Assembly: GCA_030549335.1 (NCBI GenBank)
Contig: CM060193.1
Location: 45,245,391-45,309,390, forward strand
Origin: Pontederia crassipes
Lineage: Eukaryota > Streptophyta > Magnoliopsida > Commelinales > Pontederiaceae
Direction: 5' to 3'
Length of the DNA stretch: 64,000 nucleotides
The position numbers and the translations under genes are program-made. Position 1 is the stretch's first letter. Every line of letters starts with the position of its first letter. The notes below the pieces were generated by a model. That model saw only the letters and a list, made by a program, of their open reading frames with translations. It did no database searches and had not been told where the DNA came from. Below, piece after piece: positions 25,009 to 36,854 of the stretch.

Positions 25009-25258
25009 TGTTAAAATTGATATGTTGACTAATTTTTCTAAAATCTTAAGTCATTAGATCTCCTCATGTGTGGACTGCTGACAATTTTTATTTAGTCCAA
25101 ATCATCACGTGGACAACAAAAAGAAGAAAATATATTTTTAATAAGAACTTAATAAAATTTGAAATTTTGACCTCTGGGTTAAAATTAATGTGCTAACTAA
25201 TTTTTCTAAATGCTAAAATCATTAGAAAGAATAATATCATTAATTTTATATTCTTAAC
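25009..25258 (-). mobile_element. TRIM/SMART-like element, copy B, degenerate
   Basis: Same arrangement and orientation as copy A. A partial LTR starts TGTTAAAATTGATATG (25009). Then come an internal stretch with CTCCTCATGTGTGGAC, ATCATCACGTGGACAAC and TTTTTAATAAGAACTTAA, and a second LTR ending TTATATTCTTAAC. The primer-binding site is largely lost (CTCTGGGTTAA). Aligns throughout with 2648-2925. Confidence 0.6.
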
Positions 25259-26598
25259 CCTCTTAATATTTGTTTATGCTATAGATTAAAAAATATTTTA
25301 AATGTAGCCATATATACACACATAAATAGTACACAATAAAATTTCTTAACAAAATAGCTTAATCAATAGAAAGTATAACTAAGTGACCTTTGGGTTAAGA
25401 AAATAACTTTATTATGCGTCATTCAAGTTTTTTAAAGTTGATAATTGTTTTATTATGATCGATGTCATATAGTATTCCATGTATTCTTGGACATATTCCT
25501 GTGGGGTGTCCTGCATTATGCCAGGGGGGTGCATGTTCCTTGAATAACTATGAGCACTATTGAAACGACTTTACATGGGAAGACAGACCCAATAATTGAC
25601 ATGTAACCAAAAGCTAGAGCTAATTTTGTAAGTTACATTGTGGTACAAACAAAGTGTTTCCAGCCAATTCAGCCAAAACATAAGAAAAAACAAAAGAAAG
25701 AAACTAAGTGCTTTGGACCACATATCAATGGAATCATTAAAACCACATGCTCATTTGCCTGCCTATGTGAGCAACCACTTCCAGTCACTATTATCATCCT
25801 CTAGTGTGCATAATATGAACTATCATGTATGTACAAAATATCCTTATGCTAGCTTATCCATAGCTCAGCAGCAGTTGCATCATCATTAATATGTTATAAG
25901 AAGAGGAACAGGTGAATTGATTACTTAATTAATCTACTTTCCCCTACTGCCATGTCCTCATCTTTAGGCGGTGAGGCCTCCACCACTCGCCCTCGGGGCA
26001 GACTTGAGCAGTCTAATTGGACTACAGAACAGAGGGGATGTGACCACCTACCAACACAAAATGGTGTCAGACAACGATGCATGGAACAAAGTTCCAATCA
26101 TGCACGATACATGGCATGGGATTTGTTCAGCTATCAGTGTATGTTTGGTGCCCTGACAAGCTGTGCAGGATAGGGATGTGTGAAGTGAAGCTCCTCTTCC
26201 TCCACCTTCTTCCTCTTTTTTTTTTCTTTTTTACTGAAGTGGTACCAATGGAATGGGTATTACAGTTCAGGATGCCATGAAACAACATTTGTGTGAGTGT
26301 TTGAGGGGTAGAGAGAAATACATTACTACCGTAGATTAAAATGCCACAAAAGATAGATAACACTATACTTGTAGATTAAAAAATAAAAAACAATAACTTG
26401 ACACATGTGGTTGATGTTACAAGAACTAATTGAAGAATAAGGAGGAAAAAAAAAGGAAACAATGTAAATTTTGTTAGATGAATGAGATGGAATGTCCATT
26501 AATTAAAGCAAAACAAAGCAAAGAAAGAAATATGTAAAGGCATGATCGGGCACCACACCACATCAAACCGATTTCTATACCATTAGTCAAAAAAACTG
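25259..26598. other. Intergenic DNA between AAP copy 2 and receptor kinase
   Basis: Small open frames at 25638-26173 are not convincing genes. The last few hundred bases lie downstream of the minus-strand kinase and presumably hold its 3' UTR. Confidence 0.45.
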
Positions 26599-29040
26599 TC
26601 AACGGCCACCTCCACCAGGAGGTCCCGGTCGAGCCAAACTCCCACCAAACGAACCGGCCCGGTCCAGAAACGAACAGGCGCGGTTCAGAAACGAAATGGA
26701 CCGGTACGAGTTGCACCCGATGGGCGTGTCCCTGCCGCCGCCGTCGGCGTCGCCGACGCCACCGCTGCTGCATGCTATTGCCGCTCGCTCCAGCGCCCCG
26801 ACGACCTCCCCCATGGTCGGCCGCAGCCGCGCTTCTCCGCGGACGCACTCGGCGGCCACGTACCCGACGTAGGCCACGGCCTCCTTCTCCTCCGGCGTCG
26901 CGTCCGCCACCCTCCGATCCATCACCCTGACGACGTCGTCCGCCTCGATCAAGGGCACAGCCATCTCCACCACGTTCATCGGCGTGGAGCTCCCGTCGTC
27001 ATCGCCGGCGTCCTCATCCTCCTCGTGGATCTTGTATATCGCCTTGCGACCGGTGACCAGCTCCAGCAGGACCACGCCGAAGCTGTAAACGTCGCTCTTG
27101 GCCGTGAGCCGCCGCAACCGGTAGTATTCTGGATCCATGTACCCGACCGTGCCCGCCGCGGGGCTCGTCTCCTCGTCGGGGCCGGTCAGTGATAGGCCGA
27201 AGTCCGCCACCTTCGCCGTCCACTCCGCGTCGAGCAGGATGTTGGAAGACTTGATGTCGCGGTGGATGATCGCCGGTACAGCGTAGGTGTGAAGGTACTC
27301 GATCCCACGCGCGGCGTCGAGTGCGATCCGCAGCCGAGACGACCACGATCCCAGCGGCGAAGATGGGCACATTGGGCGCTTGTGCAGGTGGTCGTGCAGG
27401 GTGCCATTGGCCATGTACTCGTAGATGAGGACGCGCTCGCCCCGCTCTTGGCAGAAACCGAGGAGCCGGACGAGGTTCCTGTGGTTGACGCGGGAGAGGA
27501 GGGCAAGCTCGGAAGAGAACGCCCGGAGCAGCTCCTTGTCGCGGCGCCGCTGTTGCTGATCGAGTCGTGAAGATGTGGCGGCCGGGGATGCAAGATGCGC
27601 GCGCTTGATCGCGACCTCGCGGCCGTCTGGGAGCGCGGCGCAGTAGACCACGCCGAAGCTACCGGAACCAATCTTGTGCTCCTCAGAGAAGTCGTCGGTG
27701 AGCTTTGCCAGTAGTCTAAGCGGGAACTCCTCCACGACGACGGAACTCATCCTGCTGCTGGAAGCGAACTCTGCTCGTTGCTCGGCGATCTCGCGGTCGT
27801 TCGCGGGCCTCGACCCCGCTCGCTCTTTCTTCTTACGAACTAAGAAAACAACGACGCATACCAATGCCAACAGTCCGAATCCTAAGACCGCCGATCCCAC
27901 CACTTGGAGCAGCTTCCGCTTCCCCTTGTTTTTTGGCGGAGAATTATTTGAAGGCGAAGCGGACGAAAATTGGAGCTTGCAGGACTGGCAGATGCCTTCG
28001 CCGTCGGGACACATATGGCCGGAGTCTGGCAGAAAACCGCAGCGGCAGACGGAAGTGGGCTCGCAGGACCCCGGCAGGACATGGTTGTAAACCATCTTGC
28101 TCCCTTGGAGCAGCGCGTTACCCCAGCACACCACGGAGAAGTTGAACAGCAAAATACCGCAGATGGTGTCGCCCCTCGCTTCAATCGCGACGAACTCCGC
28201 GTCGGTCAGGTGGTCAGGCGGCTGAGAGTTCCCCCCAAAGCAGCGCACCGTCCCATTTGACTGGAGGACGCACGTCGTGTTCTCTCCGAGGGCGATTGAG
28301 GCCACGCTGTCCAGCCTACTATCGGGCTCCTTCGGACCTCCCACGCCCCAGCAGCAAAGTTCTCCGGTGACGGAGACGCCGCAGGCGTGCCGCGTACCCG
28401 CAGCGAGCATCGTGAAATTCCCTTCCGGCTCTCTGCCGACGACCGCCTGGTCGTCGCCGAAGCACTTGATCCGCCCGTCGTGGAGCAACCCGCAGACGAA
28501 GTCCCTCCCGACGGCGATCTCCGAGAACCGATAGCACGAGGGGATCTTCAGCCCTTCCCACCGCCAGCACTTGGGCGTGCGCCTCCGCCCGATCAGGGCG
28601 CAGACGTGAGTGTCCCCAGAGGCCAACGCCGCGAGTCCCGGTCCGAAGTAAACCCGCCTCCCTTTCTCCTCCTCCTCGCCACCGCCCTCCCCACCGTCGA
28701 ACCCCCACCAACGCATGGTGGCGTTGTACCTGATGTCCGCCGGGATGGTGATGCCACAAAGGAAGCCGTCGCCGGCAGCGACGGCAGAGTACGGAACATT
28801 GCGGGCCTTGTACGTCTCCTGGAGCCCTTTGAGAATGCTGGTGCAGTTGAGCTCACTTCGATGAGCAAACGAAGAAAGAGGAGGCAGCACGAGAGCGCAG
28901 ACCACGACGTCGCCCGCCTCGGCGAGGCGGGAGATGGCGAGTGTGGAGAAGGGATACGGAGAGACAGAAGAGGGCATCAAGCAGACGAAGGAGGCAAAAA
29001 ACAGTAGAAGAACCGCGGAGAGAGCCGAAGGAGACGACAT
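26599..29040 (-). CDS. CRINKLY4-related receptor-like kinase (CCR type)
   Basis: Intronless, 813 residues, predicted single-pass membrane receptor kinase. Residues 1-28 look like a signal peptide. About 45-350 form the extracellular part with RCC1/BLIP-II-like repeats of the CRINKLY4 kind (recurring VAAGDGFLCGI, LASGDTHVCAL, IAVGRDFVCGL, LAAGTRHACGV, IALGENTTCVL, IEARGDTICGI), then a Cys-rich segment to ~354. Transmembrane helix about 378-401, followed by RKKK. Kinase domain: Gly loop GSGSFG 458-463, Lys479 in VAIK, HRDIKSSN 593-600 with catalytic Asp595, DFG 613-615 and GTVGYMDPEYY. All invariant catalytic residues are present, so it should be active. The C-terminal tail (740-813) is Ser/Gly-rich. 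It resembles the CCR3-like branch more than ACR4 itself, by overall layout. Very GC-rich relative to its flanks, as is common for intronless monocot genes. The start is the first Met before the signal peptide. Confidence 0.93.
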   Translation of the reverse strand: MSSPSALSAVLLLFFASFVCLMPSSVSPYPFSTLAISRLAEAGDVVVCALVLPPLSSFAHRSELNCTSILKGLQETYKARNVPYSAVAAGDGFLCGITIPADIRYNATMRWWGFDGGEGGGEEEEKGRRVYFGPGLAALASGDTHVCALIGRRRTPKCWRWEGLKIPSCYRFSEIAVGRDFVCGLLHDGRIKCFGDDQAVVGREPEGNFTMLAAGTRHACGVSVTGELCCWGVGGPKEPDSRLDSVASIALGENTTCVLQSNGTVRCFGGNSQPPDHLTDAEFVAIEARGDTICGILLFNFSVVCWGNALLQGSKMVYNHVLPGSCEPTSVCRCGFLPDSGHMCPDGEGICQSCKLQFSSASPSNNSPPKNKGKRKLLQVVGSAVLGFGLLALVCVVVFLVRKKKERAGSRPANDREIAEQRAEFASSSRMSSVVVEEFPLRLLAKLTDDFSEEHKIGSGSFGVVYCAALPDGREVAIKRAHLASPAATSSRLDQQQRRRDKELLRAFSSELALLSRVNHRNLVRLLGFCQERGERVLIYEYMANGTLHDHLHKRPMCPSSPLGSWSSRLRIALDAARGIEYLHTYAVPAIIHRDIKSSNILLDAEWTAKVADFGLSLTGPDEETSPAAGTVGYMDPEYYRLRRLTAKSDVYSFGVVLLELVTGRKAIYKIHEEDEDAGDDDGSSTPMNVVEMAVPLIEADDVVRVMDRRVADATPEEKEAVAYVGYVAAECVRGEARLRPTMGEVVGALERAAIACSSGGVGDADGGGRDTPIGCNSYRSISFLNRACSFLDRAGSFGGSLARPGPPGGGGR

Positions 29041-29512
29041 TGGAGCGACGGCGTTGGTGGTGGCGAAGAATTGGAGTCTTGCATGGTAAAACCTCGGCGT
29101 CGATGGATTTTGATGGAGTCAGAAAGAAGCGAACGCAGAGGAGAGGAGGATGAGATATTTCTTGTTCTGCTGCTGCTGCTGCTGTGGGTGCTGCTCTGGG
29201 ATCATATCTGCTTGCGTTTGGCCTAGCTGTGTGGCATGGCGCCCCCGTTCATCTTATAATGATACGATGTGATGGCGCGTGCGCTGCGCTGCCCTCAGTT
29301 TGTGGAAGAAGGGCGATGTTGACCTGACGCGGCCTTATGGACTGTAATATGTTAAATTATGCCCATTCACACTTCCAACTCCAGCTCTCTTCATCTTTTC
29401 CGTTCTGCATGCACCAGCTTTTCCTTTCTTCCTCTTTTACAGCATACACATCAATTTCTTTGCTTGTTGCTTTGGTTGCACACGCGTGTAGTGCAGAATG
29501 CTCGGTGACAGA

Positions 29513-29534
29513 AAGAGAGAGAGAGAGAGAGAGG
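29513..29534. repeat. (GA)n microsatellite
   Basis: About 11 GA units. Confidence 0.9.
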
Positions 29535-29867
29535 GGTCACACCCTCTACATATGGAAAAGAGGGAGTCACGTCTAAATGCAGCGGATTGCTATAGAGAAA
29601 CAGGACAATGCGAAGACAGTAACGAGGCAATGGAAGAATTACTTACCTACATAAAAACGTCACATGGATTTGGAAGAAGGTGGTGGGATCATGGACGAAA
29701 TTTTCACCAGACGAGAACTCGACTGGAGGTGTTTGATTTGGTCATGATTTATTGGTGGCCTCAGCATCAGCATTATGCTCTCGTTTTTTTTCTTATTTCT
29801 TTATCGTTACATGTCAACAGCAGAATTAGGAATTAGTATGCTTTCTCAACAACACATGATGCAACCT

Positions 29868-29870
29868 ATA

Positions 29871-29904
<34 letters not shown>
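29868..29904. repeat. (TA)n microsatellite
   Basis: About 18 TA units with one G interruption. Confidence 0.9.
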
Positions 29905-30300
29905 ATCATAGCCTAAGGTAAGACATTAAAATCGTACTGTCTCATTTACTGTAGCCTCTGAACATGTCAAGTTCCTAACCTTTTGCCGGCTGTAACTCAA
30001 TTGCAAAAATCATGATCAGAACTTGATCAAGTTTCCTGTTTGGAAGGCTCAATGCTTTCAAGTGCCACTTTAATTATTCAGTTGGCAGATCATACAGTGT
30101 GTGTATGTGTGTGTGTTGCTGTGGCATCTGGGTGCTTGATTTCTTGTGCATTCATTAGTTTTGCTGAGTTGGTTTGCTGTTATATCTCAGTTTTTTCTCA
30201 TCCACCGATTCTTGTCACTTGCGACCAAATTATACACATAAAAATAAACTAAACCCAAGTAGAGTGGATCTGTAGCGACTGACGTATGCATCAGGGGGCC

Positions 30301-31536
30301 TGCCCCCCTTAACTTTCTAAAATTTTATTAGTTATATAATTTATAAATTTTAGGATTAAAATTTAAATCGCGCCCTATTAAATCATTTTAGTATGACATA
30401 TGAGCATATTTTTCACATTAGCTTGATGATTTCTGATTATTTTAATGATCTTGAATTCAAATCTTAATGGCTTAACTTTTTTTTTTCACTAGTTATTTTG
30501 GCCATCCTAAACTTTAACTCTGGATCCTAAACTTACCATCTCAAGTATTCATAATTTAAGCTGAGGAGGCAAATTAGGGACAAGTAAGGCATCATGAAAG
30601 AGGCAATGAGAAAAACAAACATTCATCACATGTTAACTCTTCGTTTCTAGAAATCTAACAAAAAAAGAAAACATTTCTCCTTTTTCTATATTAAATATGA
30701 ATGTTTTGTTTTGATGCTTCTGAACACTGCAACATGAAGCATTTATTTTGCACTTAATGCCCTTCGAACCCACTTGCATTTGCTAAGAACATTCAACAGT
30801 GATTGTTTTGTTTCTTTGTATATCTCTTTTTTTTTTTGCCCTTACTCTTCTTCATTCTGAGTAGAGAAAACAAATTAACTCATTTTTCTAACTCATAATC
30901 CATATTATTTTATCTCATTTGAGAAAAAATTATTATATACTTACCATAAGATAATATGATCATCAGCTAAATATAAAGATAGTTATACATTTTTTTTTGA
31001 AAAAACAATTTTTATAGGGAAAATGGATTTTTTTGTATTGTAATGAATAAATGAGTATATTTTAAATTTCAAATGAACTAAATGAGTTCGCAGAAAGATC
31101 CATTATGTAAATGAAATGATATAATTTCTTTAGTGAAAAGATTAAAACTTGTAAGAGTACATTTTGAATGAAACAATGCAATTCGAATAAATGGATGAAA
31201 GGTTGCATTTTCTCATGTATGAAGCAATGTGCTCTCAAATAAAGAGATATGCACTCAAATGAAGAGTTGAATACTAACTTCTTTATAGATTTGATTGAGT
31301 CATTATTGAATTTCCTTGCAAGTTATAGAGAGTAAGAGATTATGAATTCTTTGACGTTGCTAGTTGACGGACTTTAAGATTTTTGTTGTAGTCTAGAAAT
31401 GTATTGTGCGAACCCATTAAAAAACTTCACTTGGGAATAAATAACTCTTTGAAGATAATGATTTCTTGTGCTTCAAAGTTTAATTTTGTTCCATCTCTCT
31501 CACTTGTTTTCCAACAATTTAGAGAGTTATCCAAAA
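30301..31536. other. AT-rich non-coding stretch
   Basis: No open frame or clear repeat border. It may include the decayed 5' LTR of the copia element whose gag follows, but I cannot show this. Confidence 0.35.
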
Positions 31537-31960
31537 GATGGCAATGGAGACTCAAGAGTTCATGAAGTTAAATTATTCTAGCGACATCAATTTCAACCGA
31601 TAGAAAGATAAAATGATGTTTCTACTTATGATGATCAACGCCAACAATTCAAGTGCATAGGAACAAGCAAAAATTATGGAGCAAAATAAGAAAAGAGGAG
31701 ATGGTGAAGGACGCATCTTGATCGCCTCTATGATATCTACATGTTAATGAAGTCTCCAATTGAAATTCAGAAAGTTTTAAAGAAAAAAATATAACACTGA
31801 ACAACAAGAAATTGATAAATTCCTTATGGTGAAGTATTTTGAATTTAAAATGTCTAACAACCTTCCGAACTTGGATCAAGTCCATGAATTACAAATCCTA
31901 ATAAACAGACTTCATAATCTACAAGTTGGAGCAATATATCAAAATTGTCCACAACATGAA
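31537..31960 (+). pseudogene. Decayed Ty1/copia gag fragment
   Basis: With stops and shifts, the plus strand reads as a copia gag. It has a KLNYSSDINFN..RWKDKMMF-like start, where the Trp is disrupted by a stop. Near 31840-31915 it has KYFEFKMSNNLPNLDQVHEL followed by QILINRLHNLQVG, typical of the gag (UBN2) domain. No intact frame remains. Confidence 0.6.
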
Positions 31961-32349
31961 ATGACTATAGAAATAAACTCTTGCATATAGCAGATGACTT
32001 CACATTAGAAAATATATTAATTAATGCATTCACGCATTGGGGGAGAAAATAGAAGGGTAAAATATTTGTGCTAGTTGTTATTATATTGTAAATTACAATG
32101 TCTTACCTCTACCGTTCATCTAACGAATTCATAGATTCTCATATACCTTCACATTACAAATTGGCAAGATCTAGGGGAGAATGATCTATCATGACACTGC
32201 AAGGCAAATGATGAGCAACCTTGATGCATTTAAGTGTTTCATTGAAATGTTGGTGAGCAACCCTATGTGGCCTTGGCTCTCTCTAGCGAGTGATTTCGTG
32301 GTCGGCATGAAACCACATGCAACCGGCTTGAGGTGCATAGGGCTTCATG
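31961..32349. other. Decayed repeat DNA
   Basis: Between copia gag and TRIM copy C. No readable coding sequence of note (a small frame at 32181-32366 has no recognisable content). Confidence 0.35.
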
Positions 32350-32595
32350 TCAGTTTAAGATTTTAGAAAAATAGGTGAGGTATCAGAGTCAGAGGTCCAA
32401 AGTTCAAATCTCATTAAGCTTTTGTTAAAAAAATATTTTTCTCTCTTAATTGTTGTCCACGTGGTGGGCTAGATTAAATTAAAATTGTCACCAACCCGCA
32501 CGTGTAGGAGAGAGTTACGAATATAAAATCATTGGTGTTCCTCTTCCTAATGACTTAAACTTTTAGAAAAATTGGTTAGCACATCAATTTCAACA
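32350..32595 (+). mobile_element. TRIM/SMART-like element, copy C
   Basis: Plus orientation. A truncated 5' LTR end is followed by a primer-binding site GGTATCAGAGTC near 32379, then AGAGGTCCAAAGTTCAAAT, an internal stretch with TTGTCCACGTGGTGGGC and a purine-rich GTAGGAGAGAG. A good 3' LTR (about 32512-32595) reads ACGAATATAAAATCATTGG...CAATTTCAACA. It interrupts the copia-derived region between gag and zinc-knuckle remnants, so it is younger than that element. Confidence 0.65.
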
Positions 32596-33345
32596 ATATC
32601 GACTCCACAAAAATATTGATCGAACTTCAAGAAGATGATGATGGTGGTAGGGGATTCAATTCCATATTATAATGAAGAATGATTTCTAAGATCAATCCCT
32701 CGATTATAATAATGTTGAATGATAATGTTTGATGCTTTCATCATATGCATCTCAAGATAAAAGGAAAAAGAATAACTTTTCTGGTTCAAGAAGCAATTCT
32801 TTCATCTATAAATCTGCAAATTTGTCATACAAAAATATTTGAGAGAATGTTGGAGAATAGAAACGTGGGGAAAAGGGGGAAAACTTAAACTCCAGCCCCT
32901 TTCTTTTGGCACCTACTAATTTCTAACCAAGACTTCCAATCGTCACAAAGTAAATTTGCATTTTGGAGACAAGTTTTATATTTTTATATTGAGAGAGAGA
33001 GAGAGAGGGGGAGGCCTAGGACATGATGGAGATTGCTCGCCTTCAGCTTTGCCTCCCACCTCCCATTCTAGATCGTGATGAGAAAGAAAGAAAAATATAG
33101 AAGATGAAGAGAGAGAGAGAGAGAGAGAGAGAGAGCTAAGAAAATTAAAATGTTATATCTGACCGTTCTAATCGATAGTTGTAAATTACGGTTCAAAACC
33201 TACATTGTATATCCATAGCCCTCAAAATAAAAAGCATGATGTTGTATATCTTTCACAAAATACCTAAGTGAATTATTTTGGTGAAATTAAGGAAAAGAAT
33301 GCTTGAATCAGAACTAATGATAAACAAGATTTGAAAGAAAACATG
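32596..33345. other. Decayed repeat DNA with GA microsatellites
   Basis: Non-coding. It includes GA runs at about 32992-33009 and 33109-33134. Probably part of the decayed copia element that surrounds it. Confidence 0.4.
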
Positions 33346-33392
33346 AATGTGATATCAATGTAACAAAAAGGGCATTATGCCAAACAATGCGG
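33346..33392 (+). pseudogene. Decayed copia gag zinc knuckle
   Basis: The stretch reads as a CCHC knuckle, Cys-x-Cys-Asn-Lys-Lys-Gly then, after a small deletion, His-Tyr-Ala-Lys-Gln-Cys. Located about 1.4 kb after the gag domain in the same orientation, with TRIM copy C in between. Confidence 0.5.
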
Positions 33393-33514
33393 ATGTCTAA
33401 ATAGTGGCAACTATTCTAAAAAATGTTCCAACTTCTAATGTCAATGTTATTGTAGAGGACTTAGTAGCGACGGTCACCAAAGATATTGAGGAAATTCAAA
33501 TTGGTATCATGACT

Positions 33515-34620
33515 TATAGATGTTAACAAATGCACCAATCGTTCAAGTAATAAAGTGAATAAGAATAATTATTGTTGATCTCACAAAGAACAAAACTACT
33601 TAACTATCTAATCTCAGCGATTAATAGGAGAGCATATAGGTTGAGTAAGTTCAAGAAATAAAATTTATTTTATGTTAAAACTGTGTAGGTCACATTAAGT
33701 TGTACATAAAATGAATTAATTGAAAGAGTACTAAGTTTGTAATAATAGATTGCATTCTACTATTGGTTTTCTATTAGGATAAACCAATATATCTTCAAAA
33801 TAAATTAGGAACATTCCTACAAGGACAATGATCTAATTAAACTTGGTTTCATACACATTAGAATGTAGCTTCTAAACTATTATCAAAGATAGCAAACTAC
33901 ACAATTAATATTCCATCCAAGATCATATTGCTTGGACATAAGAGTCAACTATCAATCCCATATAAATCTTGTAATCAAAATTAATTATTCCTACTAGGAC
34001 AATAATTAACTAAGGAATACAATAATCCTTTGGAAAAACATTAACAACAACATGCTTGAGCGAAAGAAACAAAATTCTAATCGATTACATTGGTTTAACA
34101 ATTTTCCATATAAAATAAAACTATCGCTAATGTCTTAGACAAAATAAAATTGTATGTTATCCAAACTATAGAAGATAGAAAGGTAAGGATTTGATGCAAT
34201 AAAATTGTAACATAAACTAGAATGAAAAATATTCTCGGGAATTGCTAACAAAGTGCTGCAAAGCTTCCTTGTATAGAGTCTATTATGCAAAAAACTTTTT
34301 TTTTTAACAAAACCTCCTAATTCTATCATGTTTTTTTGCTTCAAAACTTCATTTGTAGACCTTAGCATAAAGCTTTCTCACTATCAAGACATCCATTTTT
34401 ATATGTATTTGGTTTTCCAACTAGGAAAGTGTGTGTTATTTTTGTTAATTTCTAATCAAATGCATCATTTTATTTGATTAATTATTTTAATTATTTTTTT
34501 AGTCGTCCAACTAGGAAAGTGTGTTATTTTGTAGGAAAATCATTTGAAATAAAATGACAAATAACTGGAAGAAGTTTGACGAGAGAAGGAGATCAAATTC
34601 ACAATAAAAATTGAAGAACT
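33515..34620. repeat. Possible old LTR remnant, relative of the 34762 element
   Basis: The start AAATGCACCAATCGTTCAAG and TAATAAAGTGAATAAGAAT resemble the LTR edge at 34790-34830 (AAGTGCACTAGTCGTATCAA, then GTAATAAAGTAGAG). The stretch ends shortly before sequence with GTCACGACC-type motifs, as in the internal part of that element. This suggests an older copy of the same family in the same orientation. Heavily diverged, so tentative. Confidence 0.35.
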
Positions 34621-35737
34621 AAATTTCACGGACCTTGAAACTCTTGTCACGACCATAACATCTTATGAAGTAATTAGACGTTATCTCTTGGTAATGACTT
34701 CAACAGTGCGGCTCAAATTTAACTTCATCGATTTCACGAGATGTTACTCGTTGGTAATGACTGATGCATTAAATTTATAACAATAAAATTGCTAGCAAGT
34801 GCACTAGTCGTATCAAGTAATAAAGTAGAGAGTAGAGTGTCGAACCCACGAGGAACTAGTTAAATCTAATCTATCTCGATTATCTACTAAGAGAAGGAAA
34901 GGGTGTTGTGAGATTAAAAAAAATAAAGATGCAGAAAATTTAATAATAGAAAATAAAATAAATTGGTGTTGAGCCTAAGGATTATGGATGATTAAAGATA
35001 ATGATTAACTAACATGAACAATTATGAAGATTGAATTATATCGATGATGAATAGATTCAGTTCTTGAGACGGATTAGGATTACCTAAATTAATGATTTCT
35101 ACGCTAAGTAAATCAAACTATCTTAATTCCCGCAAAACTCAAGACCACAAACGATGAGTTAATCTTCAGCTAAGAAAGATATTAAGATGCATTAAGTTGT
35201 AATTCCTAAACTAACAGTTATCCTCGCTGGGTAAAAACTGATAGACCGCACAAAACTTAGCACAAACGATGAGTTACTAGTTTCTTGTTATGATTGCTTC
35301 AACTTTACGTTAACAATCGATTCGCTGAAAATTATTAAATTCTAAAACTAACCACCCCAGATCTGATTTGTAGTCTTATCTTAGAATATAATAATCTCAG
35401 TAAAAAGCATTAAGCATAGCAATCATAATCAAAAGAATCTGAAATAACTATATTAATTCAAATCTAACAACCGAGTTCGTGCAGTTTTCTCGTAAACAAT
35501 AAAAATCTCTATTATATAAAAGGTATAAATAATAAAATCTGAGTAAAGAGCATCCAAACATTAAGGAGAGAACATGAATTCTTGCTTTAGATGATCTCTG
35601 GAACGATTTCGGAGCCCTGACGCTGAGTTGCTCCTCCTTTTTCTCCAACAATCTTCTTCAACTTGAATCTGTCTCTTCTGCAATAAGCACGACTCTCCCC
35701 AGGTCTCAAGCACACCTTTTTCTATCTTCTAAGGCCT

Positions 35738-35747
35738 CTATTTATAG
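35738..35747 (-). promoter_or_regulatory. LTR TATA box (3' LTR)
   Basis: Minus strand CTATAAATAG within a GC-richer stretch of the LTR. The same site occurs at 41749-41758 in the 5' LTR, where it would drive the element. Confidence 0.55.
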
Positions 35748-35869
35748 CCTCCATGGTCCCAAGAATTTTGGTAGAGTTTCAATTTGATTCGAAGTATTTT
35801 CATGTTAAAAAGATTAAATTCGAAATTGACTTTGATAGGTCTTTAAAACTATCCAAAACTCCTTCAAAT

Positions 35870-36390
35870 GATGTATCACCAGGCGTCCCGAAATGCCTTT
35901 TTGGATCTTCATCAATGTCCCGGCTATTCACGGAACGTGAAAAGAAGATGATTATTCATCTGCTTCCGGAAGAAATCGAAGAATTTTTTGGTAATCCTAC
36001 AAGATCAATTCGTTCTTTTTTCTCTGACAGATGGTCAGAACTTAAACAGGTGGATAGGTCTTAAAAAAATTCACTACATTATTTTTTTATCAAAATAAAA
36101 TAAAAATATACATACTTTGCTTTTTTTTTACTTTTGTTTTGGGAGTAAATCCAAATTTTTGGTTCTAAATGCGTTATTACTTCTTTAGTAGCTCAACACA
36201 TGTACTCTTTACCCGCTTATGCATTCATAGCACAAGACTTTACTACTCTATATTTTTACCGGCAGTACATATATAAATTGTATTCGTTTATTGTACAATA
36301 TACAATGAACTTAACCTTGACAATGTATTAGAGATGAGACAAACAAAAGAGATTAGAGACAGCTCAAAAAATATCTAAGGATTTTAAAAA
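35870..36390 (+). other. Insertion in LTR containing plastid ycf2 DNA
   Basis: This 521-bp block is absent from the other LTR, which reads straight from CTTCAAAT into GAGTAAAT with two extra bases. Its first ~170 bases (35870-36041) encode a plastid Ycf2-like stretch, with [25 protein letters not shown] and [14 protein letters not shown] visible in one plus-strand frame. The remaining ~350 bases are AT-rich and not identified. Best read as filler DNA captured at a double-strand break (nuclear plastid DNA), with no new target duplication. Confidence 0.75.
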
Positions 36391-36854
36391 GAGTAAATAT
36401 GTTTTCTAATCATCCCTGAGACTTAGGATAAAGTTTGTGTTCGATCTGGACTTGAAATCCCCAAGAAAAATCAAAGAAATCTCGAAAATAACCTTCGTAA
36501 CGGCCCATAACTTGGATTTAACGGCCCTCACAGTGTTCAAATCATATTCTGACTCAAATTGGGCCTTTTAACGGCCCGTAACAGAGTGTTCACGCTCTTG
36601 TGTTCAACTCAACACTAGCAGCCTTCACTAATTTGCACTTTCTGATTCGTGTTTGAACTCCGATTTGAGTGCGGTTTGTTTCATTCCTTACTCAATTCTC
36701 TTCAATTTTCTGCAATAAAATATACAATTTGGGTAGATTTCTATTTTTATAAAATTAAAATAAATAAAGTTAGAAAATGATGCATGCTATATGAAAAGGA
36801 ATCGAAATGTGATTAAATGCATGGCTAATTATATGCTGTATTTTGCATGCATCA

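Larger units (their letters stand above)
29041..30300. other. Upstream region of receptor kinase
   Basis: Presumed 5' leader and promoter of the minus-strand kinase. A (CTG)n stretch sits at 29168-29184 in the likely leader, and on the minus strand CATTATAAGATG near 29252-29263 is a possible TATA box. It also holds GA (29513-29534) and TA (29868-29904) microsatellites and small unsupported open frames at 29337-29836. Confidence 0.4.
34762..36854 (-). repeat. 3' LTR of the 34762-42718 element
   Basis: 2,093 bp, or about 1,572 bp without the insertion at 35870-36390, agreeing with the 1,576 bp of the other LTR. The two LTRs differ by only scattered substitutions and small indels, so the insertion is fairly young. 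Confidence 0.92.

Noticed and set aside
25952..26280. Three overlapping small plus frames
   Set aside because: No recognisable domain, no conserved start context, and they overlap one another in different phases.
27262..29007. Several long open frames opposite or out of phase with the receptor kinase
   Set aside because: Shadows of a GC-rich coding sequence; the 813-residue minus frame has complete receptor-kinase structure.
35448..35651. Identical 67-codon minus frame in both LTRs (also 41459-41662)
   Set aside because: Identity follows from LTR homology; no domain or codon signal supports a protein.
35753..36064. A functional ycf2 gene
   Set aside because: Only a short piece of one frame is present, joined to LTR sequence on one side and unknown AT-rich DNA on the other.
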